The position numbers and the translations under genes were made by a program. Below are positions 32,718 through 40,879 of a stretch of 43,961 nucleotides of DNA, piece after piece. Under the pieces are notes generated by a model. It worked only from the letters and a program-made list of their open reading frames with translations. It had not been told where the DNA came from and made no database searches. This DNA comes from an uncultured Eubacteriales bacterium (GTDB lineage: Bacteria > Bacillota > Clostridia > Peptostreptococcales > Anaerovoracaceae): assembly GCA_900551415.1 (NCBI GenBank), contig URWB01000002.1, positions 1-43,961 on the forward strand. Reading direction: 5' to 3'. Numbering within the stretch: the stretch's first letter is position 1; each line of letters begins with the position of its first letter.

Positions 32718-33683
32718 ATGGCAATTTTTGAGGAATTTGAAAAAAAACTGCAGGCTAATCCAAAATCAATCGTTTTCACTGAAGGTACCGATGCGCGTAT
32801 CCTTTCTGCAGCAAGCAAGCTGCTGGCTGCTAAAACATTGAAGGTAATCCTGCTCGGCGAAGTAGAGGCAGTCAAAAAAGCGGCTGCTGACGGCGGTTTC
32901 GATATCACCGGTGCGGAGCTTCTCGACCCGAAGGCTTATGACGGCATGGACGAAATGGCCGCTAAAATGGTAGAACTGCGCAAGGGCAAAATGACAGACG
33001 AGCAGTGCCGCGAAGCGCTTTCCAAGGGCAACTACTTCGGTACGATGCTGGTAAAGATGGGCAAGGCTGACTGTCTGCTCGGCGGCGCGACTTACTCCAC
33101 CGCGGATACCGTTCGCCCGGCGCTGCAGCTGATCAAGTGCAAGCCTGGCATCAGCTCCGTAAGCTCCTGCTTTATTATGATGCGCGGCGAGGAAAAGCTC
33201 GCGATGGCTGACTGCGCAATCAATATCGACCCGAGCGAAGACGAAATCGTAGAATCCACCGTAGAAACCGCGCACACTGCCGAGATTTTTGGTATTGAAC
33301 CGCGTGTTGCGCTGCTTTCCTACTCCACAAAGGGTTCCGGCAAGGGTGAAACCGTTGACAAAATGCGCAATGCGACGATCCGCGTACAGGAAGCGCATCC
33401 GGAACTTGCCGTTGACGGTGAATTACAGTTTGACGCAGCGGTTGCTCCGGAAGTCGGCCAGCTCAAAGCACCGGGTTCCAAGGTTGCAGGCTATGCAAAC
33501 ACCTTCATCTTCCCGAACATCAACGCGGGCAACATTGGCTATAAGATTGCGCAGCGTTTGGGTGGCTTCGATGCTTACGGCCCGATTCTGCAGGGTCTGA
33601 ACGCCCCGATCAACGACCTGTCCCGCGGCTGCAACGCGGATGAAGTCTACAAGATGGCGCTGATCACCGCGGCTTTAATCTAA
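32718..33683 (+). CDS. pta: phosphate acetyltransferase
   Basis: The 321-residue enzyme interconverts acetyl-CoA and acetyl phosphate for ATP gain by acetate formation. It is the compact Pta form without the N-terminal regulatory domain. Marks: IVFTEGTDARILSAASKLL at the N-terminus, GGATYSTADTVRPALQ and the active-site stretch LLSYSTKGSGKGETVDKM, with NIGYKIAQRLGG near the end. The start at 32718 is fixed by TAGGAGGT at 32701-32708; the frame is open upstream to 32541 but without support. Acetate kinase, often adjacent, is absent. It would use the acetyl-CoA produced, among others, by OrtAB. Confidence 0.95.
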   Translation: MAIFEEFEKKLQANPKSIVFTEGTDARILSAASKLLAAKTLKVILLGEVEAVKKAAADGGFDITGAELLDPKAYDGMDEMAAKMVELRKGKMTDEQCREALSKGNYFGTMLVKMGKADCLLGGATYSTADTVRPALQLIKCKPGISSVSSCFIMMRGEEKLAMADCAINIDPSEDEIVESTVETAHTAEIFGIEPRVALLSYSTKGSGKGETVDKMRNATIRVQEAHPELAVDGELQFDAAVAPEVGQLKAPGSKVAGYANTFIFPNINAGNIGYKIAQRLGGFDAYGPILQGLNAPINDLSRGCNADEVYKMALITAALI

Positions 33684-33685
33684 TC

Positions 33686-33719
33686 CGCGCTTTCCGAAGA
33701 CACGCGCTTTCCGAAGACA
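33686..33719 (+). repeat. 17-bp tandem duplication after pta
   Basis: CGCGCTTTCCGAAGACA occurs twice head to tail (33686-33702, 33703-33719), starting 3 bases after the pta stop. Confidence 0.9.
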
Positions 33720-33728
33720 GTTCCCCTT

Positions 33729-33869
33729 GATTTGGCGAATCCCGTATCTGATGTGAAACTGTATTCATTTTAGAAGCTCTGACTCTTTCCCTCGATTTGG
33801 CGAATACGTCTCAGCTTCCGCCAACTGTTTCACAGGCTGAGGACTGTGTTTTTCAGAGATTTGGCGGAT
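33729..33869 (+). repeat. three degenerate repeats spaced 64-65 bp
   Basis: GATTTGGCGAAT at 33729-33740 and 33794-33805 and GATTTGGCGGAT at 33858-33869, each preceded by a similar AC-T-rich stretch and the first two followed by AACTGT. No ORF uses them. Confidence 0.6.
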
Positions 33870-33887
33870 TTCACGCGAATAATTCAC

Positions 33888-33936
33888 AAAAGGGCTGCCC
33901 TCTAACGGAAAATAACCGTTAACAGGCAGCCCTTTT
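33888..33936. terminator. strong bidirectional terminator downstream of pta
   Basis: AAAAGGGCTGCC (33888-33899) with GGCAGCCCTTTT (33925-33936), and an inner TAACGG/CCGTTA stem. Dispersed element copy 4 starts 4 bases later. Confidence 0.92.
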
Positions 33937-33940
33937 CATT

Positions 33941-34038
33941 ACTACGTATGGAAATATCGCTTGCGATGTTTCCGGAATATCGACAAAAGCACCTTACGAA
34001 GTGCCTTCTTTGCATGGAAGGCATGTGTGCGTAACAAC
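33941..34038 (-). repeat. dispersed three-hairpin element, copy 4
   Basis: Minus orientation. Middle hairpin TGCCTTC/GAAGGCA, core CTTCGTAAGGTGCTTTTGTC, 3' hairpin GGAAACATCGC-AA-GCGATATTTCC. The 5' hairpin block is missing; instead the copy runs straight into a 37-bp tandem array. Confidence 0.88.
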
Positions 34039-34234
34039 CTCTTCACGCTGCGCCGGCACTATCAAGGGAAGCAGTCTCTTCACACTGCACCGGCATTATC
34101 AAGTGAAGCAGTCTCTTCACGCTGCGCCGGCACTATCAAGGGAAGCAGTCTCTTCACGCTGCGCCGTTGCGCTCATGCAGGAGAGATGTGCGCGTAACAA
34201 TCTCAGCACGCTGCGCCGGCATTATCAAGTGAAA
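34039..34234 (+). repeat. 37-bp tandem repeat array joined to element copy 4
   Basis: Three full units of exactly 37 bp (34039-34075, 34076-34112, 34113-34149) start CTCTTCACGCTGCGCCGGCA, followed by a partial unit to about 34166. A further partial unit occurs at about 34200-34234 after a second copy of the junction word GTGCGCGTAACAATCTC (first copy at about 34026-34042). There are no spacers, so it is not CRISPR. Frames across it look open but have no ribosome sites or family similarity. Confidence 0.85.
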
Positions 34235-34546
34235 GTTCCCATTTTCGGCTTTTTTGCTCAAAAAGATGTAATGCTTCACCTGTTTTTTTGGCGCACCCCA
34301 TAAATCTCCAGGAAAAAATGTATGAAATTCCCGTGGCTCTCTCGTGAAATTGTATAAAGAACTAAATTTTATCCAATTATCTTATTATTCGAAACAATGA
34401 TAGGCGAACTTGTACCTATTTTTTACATCTGCATCTGAAACAAAACCGAGCGCGTTACATCTTTGAGGCATTTTTTACCCAAAAAGCGGCGCAAACACGC
34501 GAGCGACGAAAGCAATTAACCTTTTCAGCGCAGCTCGGGATGTGAG
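34235..34546. other. non-coding stretch without recognisable features
   Basis: AT-richer spacer between the tandem array and the end of the COG2509 gene. I see no ORF with a ribosome site, RNA gene or clear terminator. Confidence 0.6.
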
Positions 34547-36940
34547 TTACAGATAGAGGGGTTTCCATTTGCGGATAATGGTCTCGGCAACGCGGATACC
34601 ATCGACTGCTGCGGACATAATGCCGCCCGCGTATCCTGCTCCTTCGCCGCAAGGATAAAAGCCGATCAAGGTCTTTCCGTCCGCAGGTTCTGTCTCGTTT
34701 CCGACTGTCGGCATGGAATTATCACATGGCGCGGCATCCGCTGCATAGTGCGGCGCGTTTGTCGAAATGCCGGTTTCCGGCATGGCTGCGTCAAGCATCA
34801 CGGCATCCGCTGCATGGTGCGGCGCGTTTGTCGAAATGCCGGTTTCCCGCGTAGATGCGTCAAGCATCACTGCATCCGCTGCATAGTGCGGTGTTCCTGC
34901 AAACTTTGAACGAGCTGTACCCGCCGCCGCGCTGCAGGCTCCCTCGTAATCCGCGTTACGCGCGAAACGAACCGGAGACGAACTGCGAGTTTCGACCGCA
35001 GTCACCATGGCATCCGGATTGTCAAATCCTTGCAGTTTGCGTCCCAAATGTGGCATAGCTTCCCGCAGCGCGGCAACCGCAAAATTCGGCAGACAGCTTT
35101 CTACTTGCGGCGCCTGTCCATTGCGCAGCTCACCCCAGGTGCAACGCGGCGGCGCATAGCTGCTGCCTCCCGCAAGAAAAGCCTGATGCTCTAATTTTTC
35201 TTGGAAGATTACTCCCGCCAGCACGTCATCACTGCCAAAGTCTGAGGTTCGCACATCGCAGAGCAGCGCGCTGTTGGCAATGCCGCTGGCGCGGTCATGA
35301 TAACTCATCCCGTTGGTCACCACGCCGCCTGCTTGTGAAGAGGCAATCACCACCTTCCCGCCCGGGCACATACAAAAGGTATACACGCCGCGTCCGTTTT
35401 CACAGCGCCAGCTCAATTTATAGTCTGCGGGCGGCAGTCCCAGTTCCCGTCCGGGCGCGCCATACTGCGCGATATCGATCATATCCTGCGGATGCTCGAT
35501 ACGCACACCCACAGAGAATGGTTTCTGACTCATCGCAATGCCACGCGCGCGTAAACGGCGAAATGTGTCGCGCGCACTGTGTCCCATGGCGAAGATGACC
35601 GTTTGGCAAGGGAGGCAACGTGTAGGAATGCCGCAGCCGTTTTCTGATTTCTGAGCGTTTTGAGGCGCAAGGTCTCCGCCTCCGTTCGCAGGAGGCTGCG
35701 TGTCTTGAAATGCGCGAGCTCCGCGGCTGTCTTCTGAATTTTGCGCAAGTTTAGGCGCAAGGTCTCCGCAGTTCTGTTCCTGTGGCTGTGCGCCGGATTC
35801 ATGGTCAGTTTCCGCGCCGTCCTGCGCGCAGATCACACCGCTGACGCGCCCGTCCTCCACACGCAAGTCCTCCACCAACGTATTAAACCGTACCTCTCCG
35901 CCGAGACGCTTGATTTCTTCACGAATATTTTTGACAACCAGGCGCAGCACATCTGTCCCGATATGTGGCTTCTGCTTGTATAAAATTTCTTTCGGCGCTC
36001 CGGCTGCCACAAATTCCTCCAGCACCTTGCGAATCCGCGCGTCTTTGATACCCGTCGTCAGTTTGCCGTCGCTGAAGGTACCCGCGCCGCCTTCACCGAA
36101 CTGTACATTGGACTGCTCATTCAGCGTTCCTTCCCGCCAAAAACGCTCCACTGACGCTGTTCTGGCATCTACCTCCTGCCCGCGCTCCAGCACCAGCGGC
36201 CGCAGTCCTGCCTGTGCCAAGATCAGCGCCGCGAACATTCCTGCGGGACCGAAGCCGACGATGATCGGACGATCTCGCAAAACGCGCGCGGATGGTAAGG
36301 GCTCCGGCATTCCGGAACGCGGCTGCGGCATTTCTGTTTGTGAAGTCGGCAGATTCTTGTCTTGCTGCAGCTTTCGTTCCGGTTTCGCATTCTGTCGCGC
36401 GGGCAGTAATGGTTCTTCAGCTCGATCTTGCTGCAGCTTTCGTTCCGGTTTCAGAGCCTGCCGCGCGGGCGGTAATGGTTCTTCAGCTCGATCTTGCTGC
36501 AGCTTTCGTTCCGGTTTCAGAGCCTGCCGCGCGGGCGGTAATGGTTCTTCAGCTCGATTTTCGTTCTCCTTAATGCCGGAGCGATTCTCGCGAAAGCTCC
36601 GGGGTGTCGAGGGCTCTTCAGCTCGATTTTCGTCTTCCGCCGCACACGTCTCCCCCTCATAAACAGCGGGAACATAAGCCAGATTCGGTGCTTCTTCCAG
36701 CTTTAGTTTGGGATTCGCCGCGAGCCGCGCCTGCTTCTTTGGATTCTTTTTATAGACTGCTGTAAAATCGACAGAATACACCAGCCTTATATGCTTCTTA
36801 TCTCTGGCATCGATGGATTCTTTGACAATATGCCACTCAGAAATCAGCAGTTCCCGATTTCCAATCAGTTTTAAGATTTTTTGCGGCAAGCAATCTGTGG
36901 ATTCTCCAAGCTTCAATTTGATTTGATGAATACGATACAT
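34547..36940 (-). CDS. COG2509-type FAD-dependent dehydrogenase with expanded repeats
   Basis: The 797-residue protein belongs to the uncharacterised flavoprotein family COG2509, normally about 520-550 residues. An N-terminal domain (MYRIHQIKLKL to about 95) leads into the FAD Rossmann motif IIVGFGPAGMFAALILAQAG (about 227-246) and ends with the family signature near YPCGEGAGYAGGIMSAAVDG. Three extra segments account for the length: three 22-residue Pro/Glu/Arg repeats (RAEEPLPPARQALKPERKL) before the FAD motif, a Gln/Asn/Gly-rich insertion in the middle, and 23-residue Ala/Asp-rich repeats near the C-terminus. All keep the frame. GGAAAG precedes the ATG. It is the last gene of a three-gene minus-strand set. 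The true reaction is unknown. Confidence 0.88.
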   Translation of the reverse strand: MYRIHQIKLKLGESTDCLPQKILKLIGNRELLISEWHIVKESIDARDKKHIRLVYSVDFTAVYKKNPKKQARLAANPKLKLEEAPNLAYVPAVYEGETCAAEDENRAEEPSTPRSFRENRSGIKENENRAEEPLPPARQALKPERKLQQDRAEEPLPPARQALKPERKLQQDRAEEPLLPARQNAKPERKLQQDKNLPTSQTEMPQPRSGMPEPLPSARVLRDRPIIVGFGPAGMFAALILAQAGLRPLVLERGQEVDARTASVERFWREGTLNEQSNVQFGEGGAGTFSDGKLTTGIKDARIRKVLEEFVAAGAPKEILYKQKPHIGTDVLRLVVKNIREEIKRLGGEVRFNTLVEDLRVEDGRVSGVICAQDGAETDHESGAQPQEQNCGDLAPKLAQNSEDSRGARAFQDTQPPANGGGDLAPQNAQKSENGCGIPTRCLPCQTVIFAMGHSARDTFRRLRARGIAMSQKPFSVGVRIEHPQDMIDIAQYGAPGRELGLPPADYKLSWRCENGRGVYTFCMCPGGKVVIASSQAGGVVTNGMSYHDRASGIANSALLCDVRTSDFGSDDVLAGVIFQEKLEHQAFLAGGSSYAPPRCTWGELRNGQAPQVESCLPNFAVAALREAMPHLGRKLQGFDNPDAMVTAVETRSSSPVRFARNADYEGACSAAAGTARSKFAGTPHYAADAVMLDASTRETGISTNAPHHAADAVMLDAAMPETGISTNAPHYAADAAPCDNSMPTVGNETEPADGKTLIGFYPCGEGAGYAGGIMSAAVDGIRVAETIIRKWKPLYL
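34734..34900 (-). repeat. 69-bp in-frame tandem repeat in the COG2509 gene
   Basis: The word GCATCCGCTGCAT recurs at 34734, 34803 and 34872, exactly 69 bp apart, with near-identical sequence between. Each unit codes for 23 residues of the type APHYAADAVMLDA then a TGISTN segment. Confidence 0.9.
36361..36558 (-). repeat. 66-bp in-frame tandem repeat in the COG2509 gene
   Basis: CTTGCTGCAGCTTTCGTTCC starts at 36361, 36427 and 36493, a strict 66-bp period. Units code for 22 residues (RAEEPLPPARQALKPERKL plus QQD). Two shorter RAEEP copies lie further towards the N-terminus. Confidence 0.93.
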
Positions 36941-37003
36941 TGCGATTTTCTTTCCTTAATCTACAAATATTTATCTCTTTCGGCGCAAACGGCCGAAATA
37001 CGG

Positions 37004-38215
37004 TCAGGGAAGCGGCACTGCCGCCATCGCGCGACCCGCGCGAATCCCTGTCAGCCATGCGTAGTGCAGGTTATAGCCCCCACAAGGCCCCGCGTACTCC
37101 ATCACCTCGCCGGCAAAATACAGTCCCTGCACCAACTTGGATTCCATGGTTCGGCTGTCAACCTCAGACTCCGATACACCTCCTGCGGTTACCTGCGCTT
37201 CATTCCAGCCTTTAAGCCCTTTCACCGTCAGCGTGAACTGCTGCAGCTCCGCAATAATTCGCGACAGCTGTGAGGCCGTAAGCTCCGTCGCCAAAATCTC
37301 CGGCGCAATACCGGCGCGTTCGAGTACCATCGCCGCGAGCGGCGCTTTTACCAGCGTCTTGAGCAAATCAAAGCCTCGCGCGCCCGGATACCGCAGATGG
37401 TGATGAAACAGCTCCAGCAATGCGGCCGCGTCAAAATCAGGCACCAGATCGAGTTCCAGCCGGTAATCGCGAAACGCCTCCTGTATGCTGCGCCCTTCGC
37501 GCTTTTGCGGTTTCACATACGCGGACAGATTCATCACGCAAATGCCCGACAAACCATCTTCGCGAAACTGTACCTCTCCCGCCTCCTGTACGCAAGGCTG
37601 CCCCTGGCGCCACAGACTGACCTTTGCTTTCGCGCGAATGCCTTTCAGCGCGGAGACAGGTTCGACTACCTCGATCCCCGTCAGCGCGGGAACCGGCGTT
37701 ATAATTTGATGCCCAAAAGCTCTGGCAAAGCGATAGCCGTCTCCTGTGCTGCCCAAATTCCCGTAGGATTTCCCACCGGTCGCAAGCAGGATCCTGCGTG
37801 CGCGGATAGGCGATGCCCCATTGGTAACGAAAAGATGGAAGCCACCTTTCGGAAGAGCTTCCATGCTTTGGATTTCATGATTGGTTTGTATTTTTACGCC
37901 CAGCCGCCGCGCGTTCTCCGTCAAAAGTGCGGTTAGCTCGCGCGCGTCCTCATTATATGGGTACAGCCTTCCGACCTCCTCGCGTATCGCGACGCCCGAT
38001 TCCTCAAAAAACCGCAATACAGTCTCCTGCTCCGCGCAGGCGCGATTGGAAAGATTACAGCGCCCGTTTCCTGTGACGGACAGCTTCCTGCCCGGACACG
38101 CATTCTTTTCCAGAAGCAAAACCGAAAGGGTCTTCGCGGTTCGCTTTGCTTCAATCGCGGCCGCAAGTCCCGCCGCGCCGCCGCCAATGACAGCAATATC
38201 CCAAAATTTTTCCAT
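37004..38215 (-). CDS. HI0933-like NAD(P)/FAD-dependent oxidoreductase (BaiN/YhiN family)
   Basis: The 403-residue flavoprotein has the N-terminal FAD motif IAVIGGGAAGLAAAIEAK (8-25), the family motif GRKLSVTGNGRCNLSN (about 48-63), LATGGKSYGNLGSTGDG in mid-protein and FAGEVMEYAGPCGGYNLHYA near the C-terminus. Family members are annotated as aminoacetone oxidase-like or BaiN; the physiological substrate is not established. The start at 38215 (MEKFWDIAV) fits the FAD motif position and AAAGGAAAA upstream; the frame extends into the DUF308 gene, where it is a shadow. It lies 68 bases after the DUF308 gene and 63 before the COG2509 gene. Confidence 0.92.
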   Translation of the reverse strand: MEKFWDIAVIGGGAAGLAAAIEAKRTAKTLSVLLLEKNACPGRKLSVTGNGRCNLSNRACAEQETVLRFFEESGVAIREEVGRLYPYNEDARELTALLTENARRLGVKIQTNHEIQSMEALPKGGFHLFVTNGASPIRARRILLATGGKSYGNLGSTGDGYRFARAFGHQIITPVPALTGIEVVEPVSALKGIRAKAKVSLWRQGQPCVQEAGEVQFREDGLSGICVMNLSAYVKPQKREGRSIQEAFRDYRLELDLVPDFDAAALLELFHHHLRYPGARGFDLLKTLVKAPLAAMVLERAGIAPEILATELTASQLSRIIAELQQFTLTVKGLKGWNEAQVTAGGVSESEVDSRTMESKLVQGLYFAGEVMEYAGPCGGYNLHYAWLTGIRAGRAMAAVPLP

Positions 38216-38283
38216 CTCGCGTTTTCCTTTTTCTATCCGCAGTTTATCCGCAGTCCGTCTGAAAGGAACCGCGTTTCCAAGAA

Positions 38284-39042
38284 TTATCTGCCCGTCTGCG
38301 CTGCCGCGAGATCCGACGTGCTGTCGCTCGCCGTGTTCTCGTTTTCTCCGGTACCCGGCTTCGGCGCAACCGTAATATCCAGCACTTCCTCCGGCGTCGC
38401 CTCGATCACGCGTACCTCCGCCTTCGCCTCTTTGACCGCCTTGATGGCCTCCTTGGCCGCTACATGCGCTTCTGCGGCTTTGGCTGCCGCGGCCTCCAGC
38501 TTTTCGGCCTTGGTCTTGAGGAAATCCGGCTTTTGAATGATGATCGTCGAGCCGACGTGCAGAATGTTGATGCCCTGCACAACGACGCACAGACCAACCA
38601 TCATCATCGTCTGCAGATTGAGAATGTCGCTGTCAAAGAAAACATACAAGCCGCAGACCAGATTCAAAAGTCCGATGATCAGATGATCGTAGAAGTCATG
38701 CTTGCGTTCTTCGATTCTTTCCCAGGCGCGTACAAAATTGCGGATGCCTGTCGTAATAACCCATAAGCCCAGCACCGCCGGAATGACCGCGTCCGCGGTC
38801 AGCTTGTTTAAAATGATCAGCGCGCCAAGCATGAATGTGGTCGTGCCATCGATCAGAATCCAGGTTCTTTCCTCGTTGTCGCCGCGATAGCTGCTGTAGG
38901 AAAGGCATTCGACCACGCCCGCGATCATAAACGCCAGGCCGGTCGGAAACGCAACGGATAAAAAGGTGATGCCACTGTTCGCTATCAAAAATACACCGGC
39001 ACCCATAAAAAGAATGCCTGTCAACATCGTCAAAATTCTCAC
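38284..39042 (-). CDS. DUF308 (HdeD-like) membrane protein, GTG start
   Basis: The 252-residue protein has six hydrophobic spans in its first 170 residues (ILTMLTGILFMGAGVFLIAN, GLAFMIAGVVECLSY and so on) arranged in pairs as in HdeD/DUF308 proteins. A charged, Ala/Lys/Glu-rich C-terminal region of about 75 residues (AEKLEAAAAKAAEAHVAAKE) is likely coiled coil. I place the start at a GTG (39042) because GGAGG at 39051-39055 sits 8 bases before it. The ATG at 39057 contains that ribosome site inside its own coding sequence and has none upstream. Function unknown. It is the first gene of the minus-strand set, divergent from dinB. Confidence 0.82.
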   Translation of the reverse strand: MRILTMLTGILFMGAGVFLIANSGITFLSVAFPTGLAFMIAGVVECLSYSSYRGDNEERTWILIDGTTTFMLGALIILNKLTADAVIPAVLGLWVITTGIRNFVRAWERIEERKHDFYDHLIIGLLNLVCGLYVFFDSDILNLQTMMMVGLCVVVQGINILHVGSTIIIQKPDFLKTKAEKLEAAAAKAAEAHVAAKEAIKAVKEAKAEVRVIEATPEEVLDITVAPKPGTGENENTASDSTSDLAAAQTGR

Positions 39043-39065
39043 TGTGTTGTCCTCCATTTCTTTGC

Positions 39066-39174
39066 AAGGATTTTCGGAGCAATGACAAAAGTACCTTGCG
39101 AAACACCGCGGTCCGCACCGCGGCACAGGCACGCAGAAAACCGCGAAATTCGCTTTCGTGCCGCACACTTTTGC
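39066..39174 (-). repeat. dispersed three-hairpin element, copy 5 (diverged)
   Basis: Minus orientation. A GAAAGCGAATTTC-type 5' hairpin, the middle hairpin CCGCGGT-GCGG-ACCGCGG (perfect), the core TTTCGCAAGGTACTTTTGTC, then a decayed 3' part without the usual GATATTTCC arm. It sits between the divergent DUF308 and dinB genes. Confidence 0.75.
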
Positions 39175-39224
39175 TTTAATATTATACAAATAAATCGCCT
39201 GCAAGTCAAGAAAGGCGGAAACTC

Positions 39225-39254
39225 TTCACAAAAACCACATAACTGTGCTATACT
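39225..39254 (+). promoter_or_regulatory. dinB promoter
   Basis: TTCACA (39225-39230), an 18-base spacer, TATACT (39249-39254). No LexA/SOS box of the Gram-positive GAAC-N4-GTTC type is visible around it. Confidence 0.6.
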
Positions 39255-39315
39255 AAGTTATACAAAACGCATTGCATTTTTCCGAAAAAAATCGCAGAAG
39301 GGAGGCATATCGCGC

Positions 39316-40623
39316 ATGATGACTGCACAAGATTATTCAAAAAAATATTCAGATTCGAGCGCCGGCGCCGCGCAGGATCGTGTCATTCTGCACTGCGATA
39401 TGAACGGTTTTTTTGCGTCCGTCGAACTTTTGGAACGTCCTGAGCTGCGCGACGTGCCGATGGCGGTCTGCGGTGATCCGGACAGCCGCCATGGAATTAT
39501 TCTCGCGAAGAACGAACCCGCCAAAAAATACGGCATCGTCACTGCCGAAACGCTTTGGCAGGCCAGACGCAAATGTCCGGAACTCGTTCTGGTGCCGCCG
39601 CATATGAAAAAATACCGCCATTACGCCGCCGAAATCAACAAAATCTACTGCCGCTACACGGATTTGGTGCAGCCGTTCAGTATCGATGAATCCTGGCTCG
39701 ATGTAACCGCCAGTCAAAGTTTGTTCGGCAGCGGACGTGAAATTGCCGACACCATTCGATTTTCTGTCAAGGAGGAATTGGGACTGACGCTCTCCGCGGG
39801 TGTATCCTTCAACAAGATTTTTGCCAAGATGGGCTCCGAATACAAAAAACCGGATGCCACGACCGAGATCACCCGGCAAAATTTTCGTGAGCTGCTTTGG
39901 CCGCTTCCGATTCGAGAACTCTTTACCGTTGGCCCCGCGACCGCGCAAAAATGCGCACAGCACGGCATCCGCACCATCGGCGCGCTCGCGGAAGCGCAGC
40001 CCGCGTTTTTGGAAACGTTTCTCGGTAAATCCGGCCGTCAGCTTTGGGAATATGCCAATGGTCTGGATGAGAGTCCGGTCCGCCGCTTTACCGATGAGGA
40101 AGAAATCAAATCCATCGGCAACGGCAGCACTTTTCGTAAGGATCTCTATACTTTGGATGAAATTCTGACCGCGGTGACGGCGCTCAGCGATACCGTCGCG
40201 ACCCGCTTGCGCAAAGCGGGCCGCAAGGCCTGCGGTGTCAAGGTAGATATCAAAAGTCCGGATTTCAAGACGATTTCCAGGCAGAAACAATTGATGCGGC
40301 CGACACATCTTGTTAGTGAGCTCGTTGACGCCGCGATGGAGATTTTGCAAGCCTCCTGGCAAATCGGTCAACCTATCAGACTCTTAACTGTGACAGCCAT
40401 TAATCTCGTTCACGAGGGCAGCGCCGAGCAGCTGGATTTTTTGGGTGGAAGTGCCGAAGCGCGCGAGCGCGCGGAGCGGGTGGAACTCGCGATGGATGAA
40501 GTGCGAAAAAAATACGGAACTTCTTCCATCGGTTTCGGCGCCGTCATGCAGAACGACATCGGCGCTTCCGTTCGCGGCGATCTTTTGGAAAGTGAATCCA
40601 TCAAGCAAAAAAAAGAACGCTGA
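39316..40623 (+). CDS. dinB: DNA polymerase IV (Y-family)
   Basis: The 435-residue translesion polymerase has catalytic Asp28 in LHCDMNGFFASVE (the steric-gate Phe33 follows) and Asp124/Glu125 in SIDES. The thumb/helix-hairpin region is at about 195-215 (FTVGPATAQKCAQHGI) and the little-finger domain covers about 250-370. The start at 39316 is chosen because GGGAGG at 39300-39305 lies 10 bases upstream; the open frame back to 39082 crosses the dispersed repeat. The C-terminal tail lacks a perfect beta-clamp peptide, although LDFLGGS could serve. It is monocistronic and divergent from the DUF308 gene. Confidence 0.95.
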   Translation: MMTAQDYSKKYSDSSAGAAQDRVILHCDMNGFFASVELLERPELRDVPMAVCGDPDSRHGIILAKNEPAKKYGIVTAETLWQARRKCPELVLVPPHMKKYRHYAAEINKIYCRYTDLVQPFSIDESWLDVTASQSLFGSGREIADTIRFSVKEELGLTLSAGVSFNKIFAKMGSEYKKPDATTEITRQNFRELLWPLPIRELFTVGPATAQKCAQHGIRTIGALAEAQPAFLETFLGKSGRQLWEYANGLDESPVRRFTDEEEIKSIGNGSTFRKDLYTLDEILTAVTALSDTVATRLRKAGRKACGVKVDIKSPDFKTISRQKQLMRPTHLVSELVDAAMEILQASWQIGQPIRLLTVTAINLVHEGSAEQLDFLGGSAEARERAERVELAMDEVRKKYGTSSIGFGAVMQNDIGASVRGDLLESESIKQKKER

Positions 40624-40625
40624 CC

Positions 40626-40725
40626 GCGCGAGCGACGCGTGCCTCGCGACGCGAAGATCCGTAAGAACCCGCGCGGTGAGAAATGGCCGGATGCGCGCGA
40701 GCGTGACGCGTGCCCCGCGCCGCGA
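40626..40725 (+). repeat. GC-rich imperfect direct repeat after dinB
   Basis: A unit starting GCGCGAGCG and containing GACGCGTGCC recurs at 40626-40654 and 40695-40725, about 40 bases apart. It differs strongly in composition from the AT-richer spacers elsewhere. Confidence 0.75.
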
Positions 40726-40740
40726 ATTATCTATTTATGT

Positions 40741-40781
40741 GAACGGCAGGTGCTCTCCCTGTATGAAAGCACCTGCCGTTC
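40741..40781. terminator. 14-bp perfect hairpin between dinB and luxR-type gene
   Basis: GAACGGCAGGTGCT with AGCACCTGCCGTTC around a 13-base loop. There is no T-run on either strand. It probably acts as a barrier or 3' stabiliser for dinB mRNA. Confidence 0.6.
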
Positions 40782-40833
40782 GTCCTGTCAAAGGCGCGTT
40801 CATTCGCGCCTTCCTTCCGGATCGCCGATCTCC

Positions 40834-40875
40834 GAGCGGGCGCGGCGTTCCAAACCATACGCGCCGCGCCCGCTC
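40834..40875. terminator. GC-rich hairpin just after the LuxR-type gene
   Basis: GAGCGGGCGCGGCG with CGCCGCGCCCGCTC (14 bp, perfect) around a 14-base loop, 4 bases beyond the minus-strand stop. It lacks a T-run. Likely the 3' end structure of that gene. Confidence 0.6.
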
Positions 40876-40879
40876 CCCT

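Noticed and set aside
34039..34166. CRISPR array
   Set aside because: The 37-bp units are directly contiguous with no spacers, and no cas genes are near.
34001..34303. Open frames across the 37-bp repeats as real proteins
   Set aside because: They are products of a repeat unit length not divisible by three being read in shifting frames; no ribosome site, no known family.
39082..39315. 78-residue N-terminal extension of DNA polymerase IV
   Set aside because: It reads through dispersed element copy 5 and the promoter; GGGAGG supports 39316.
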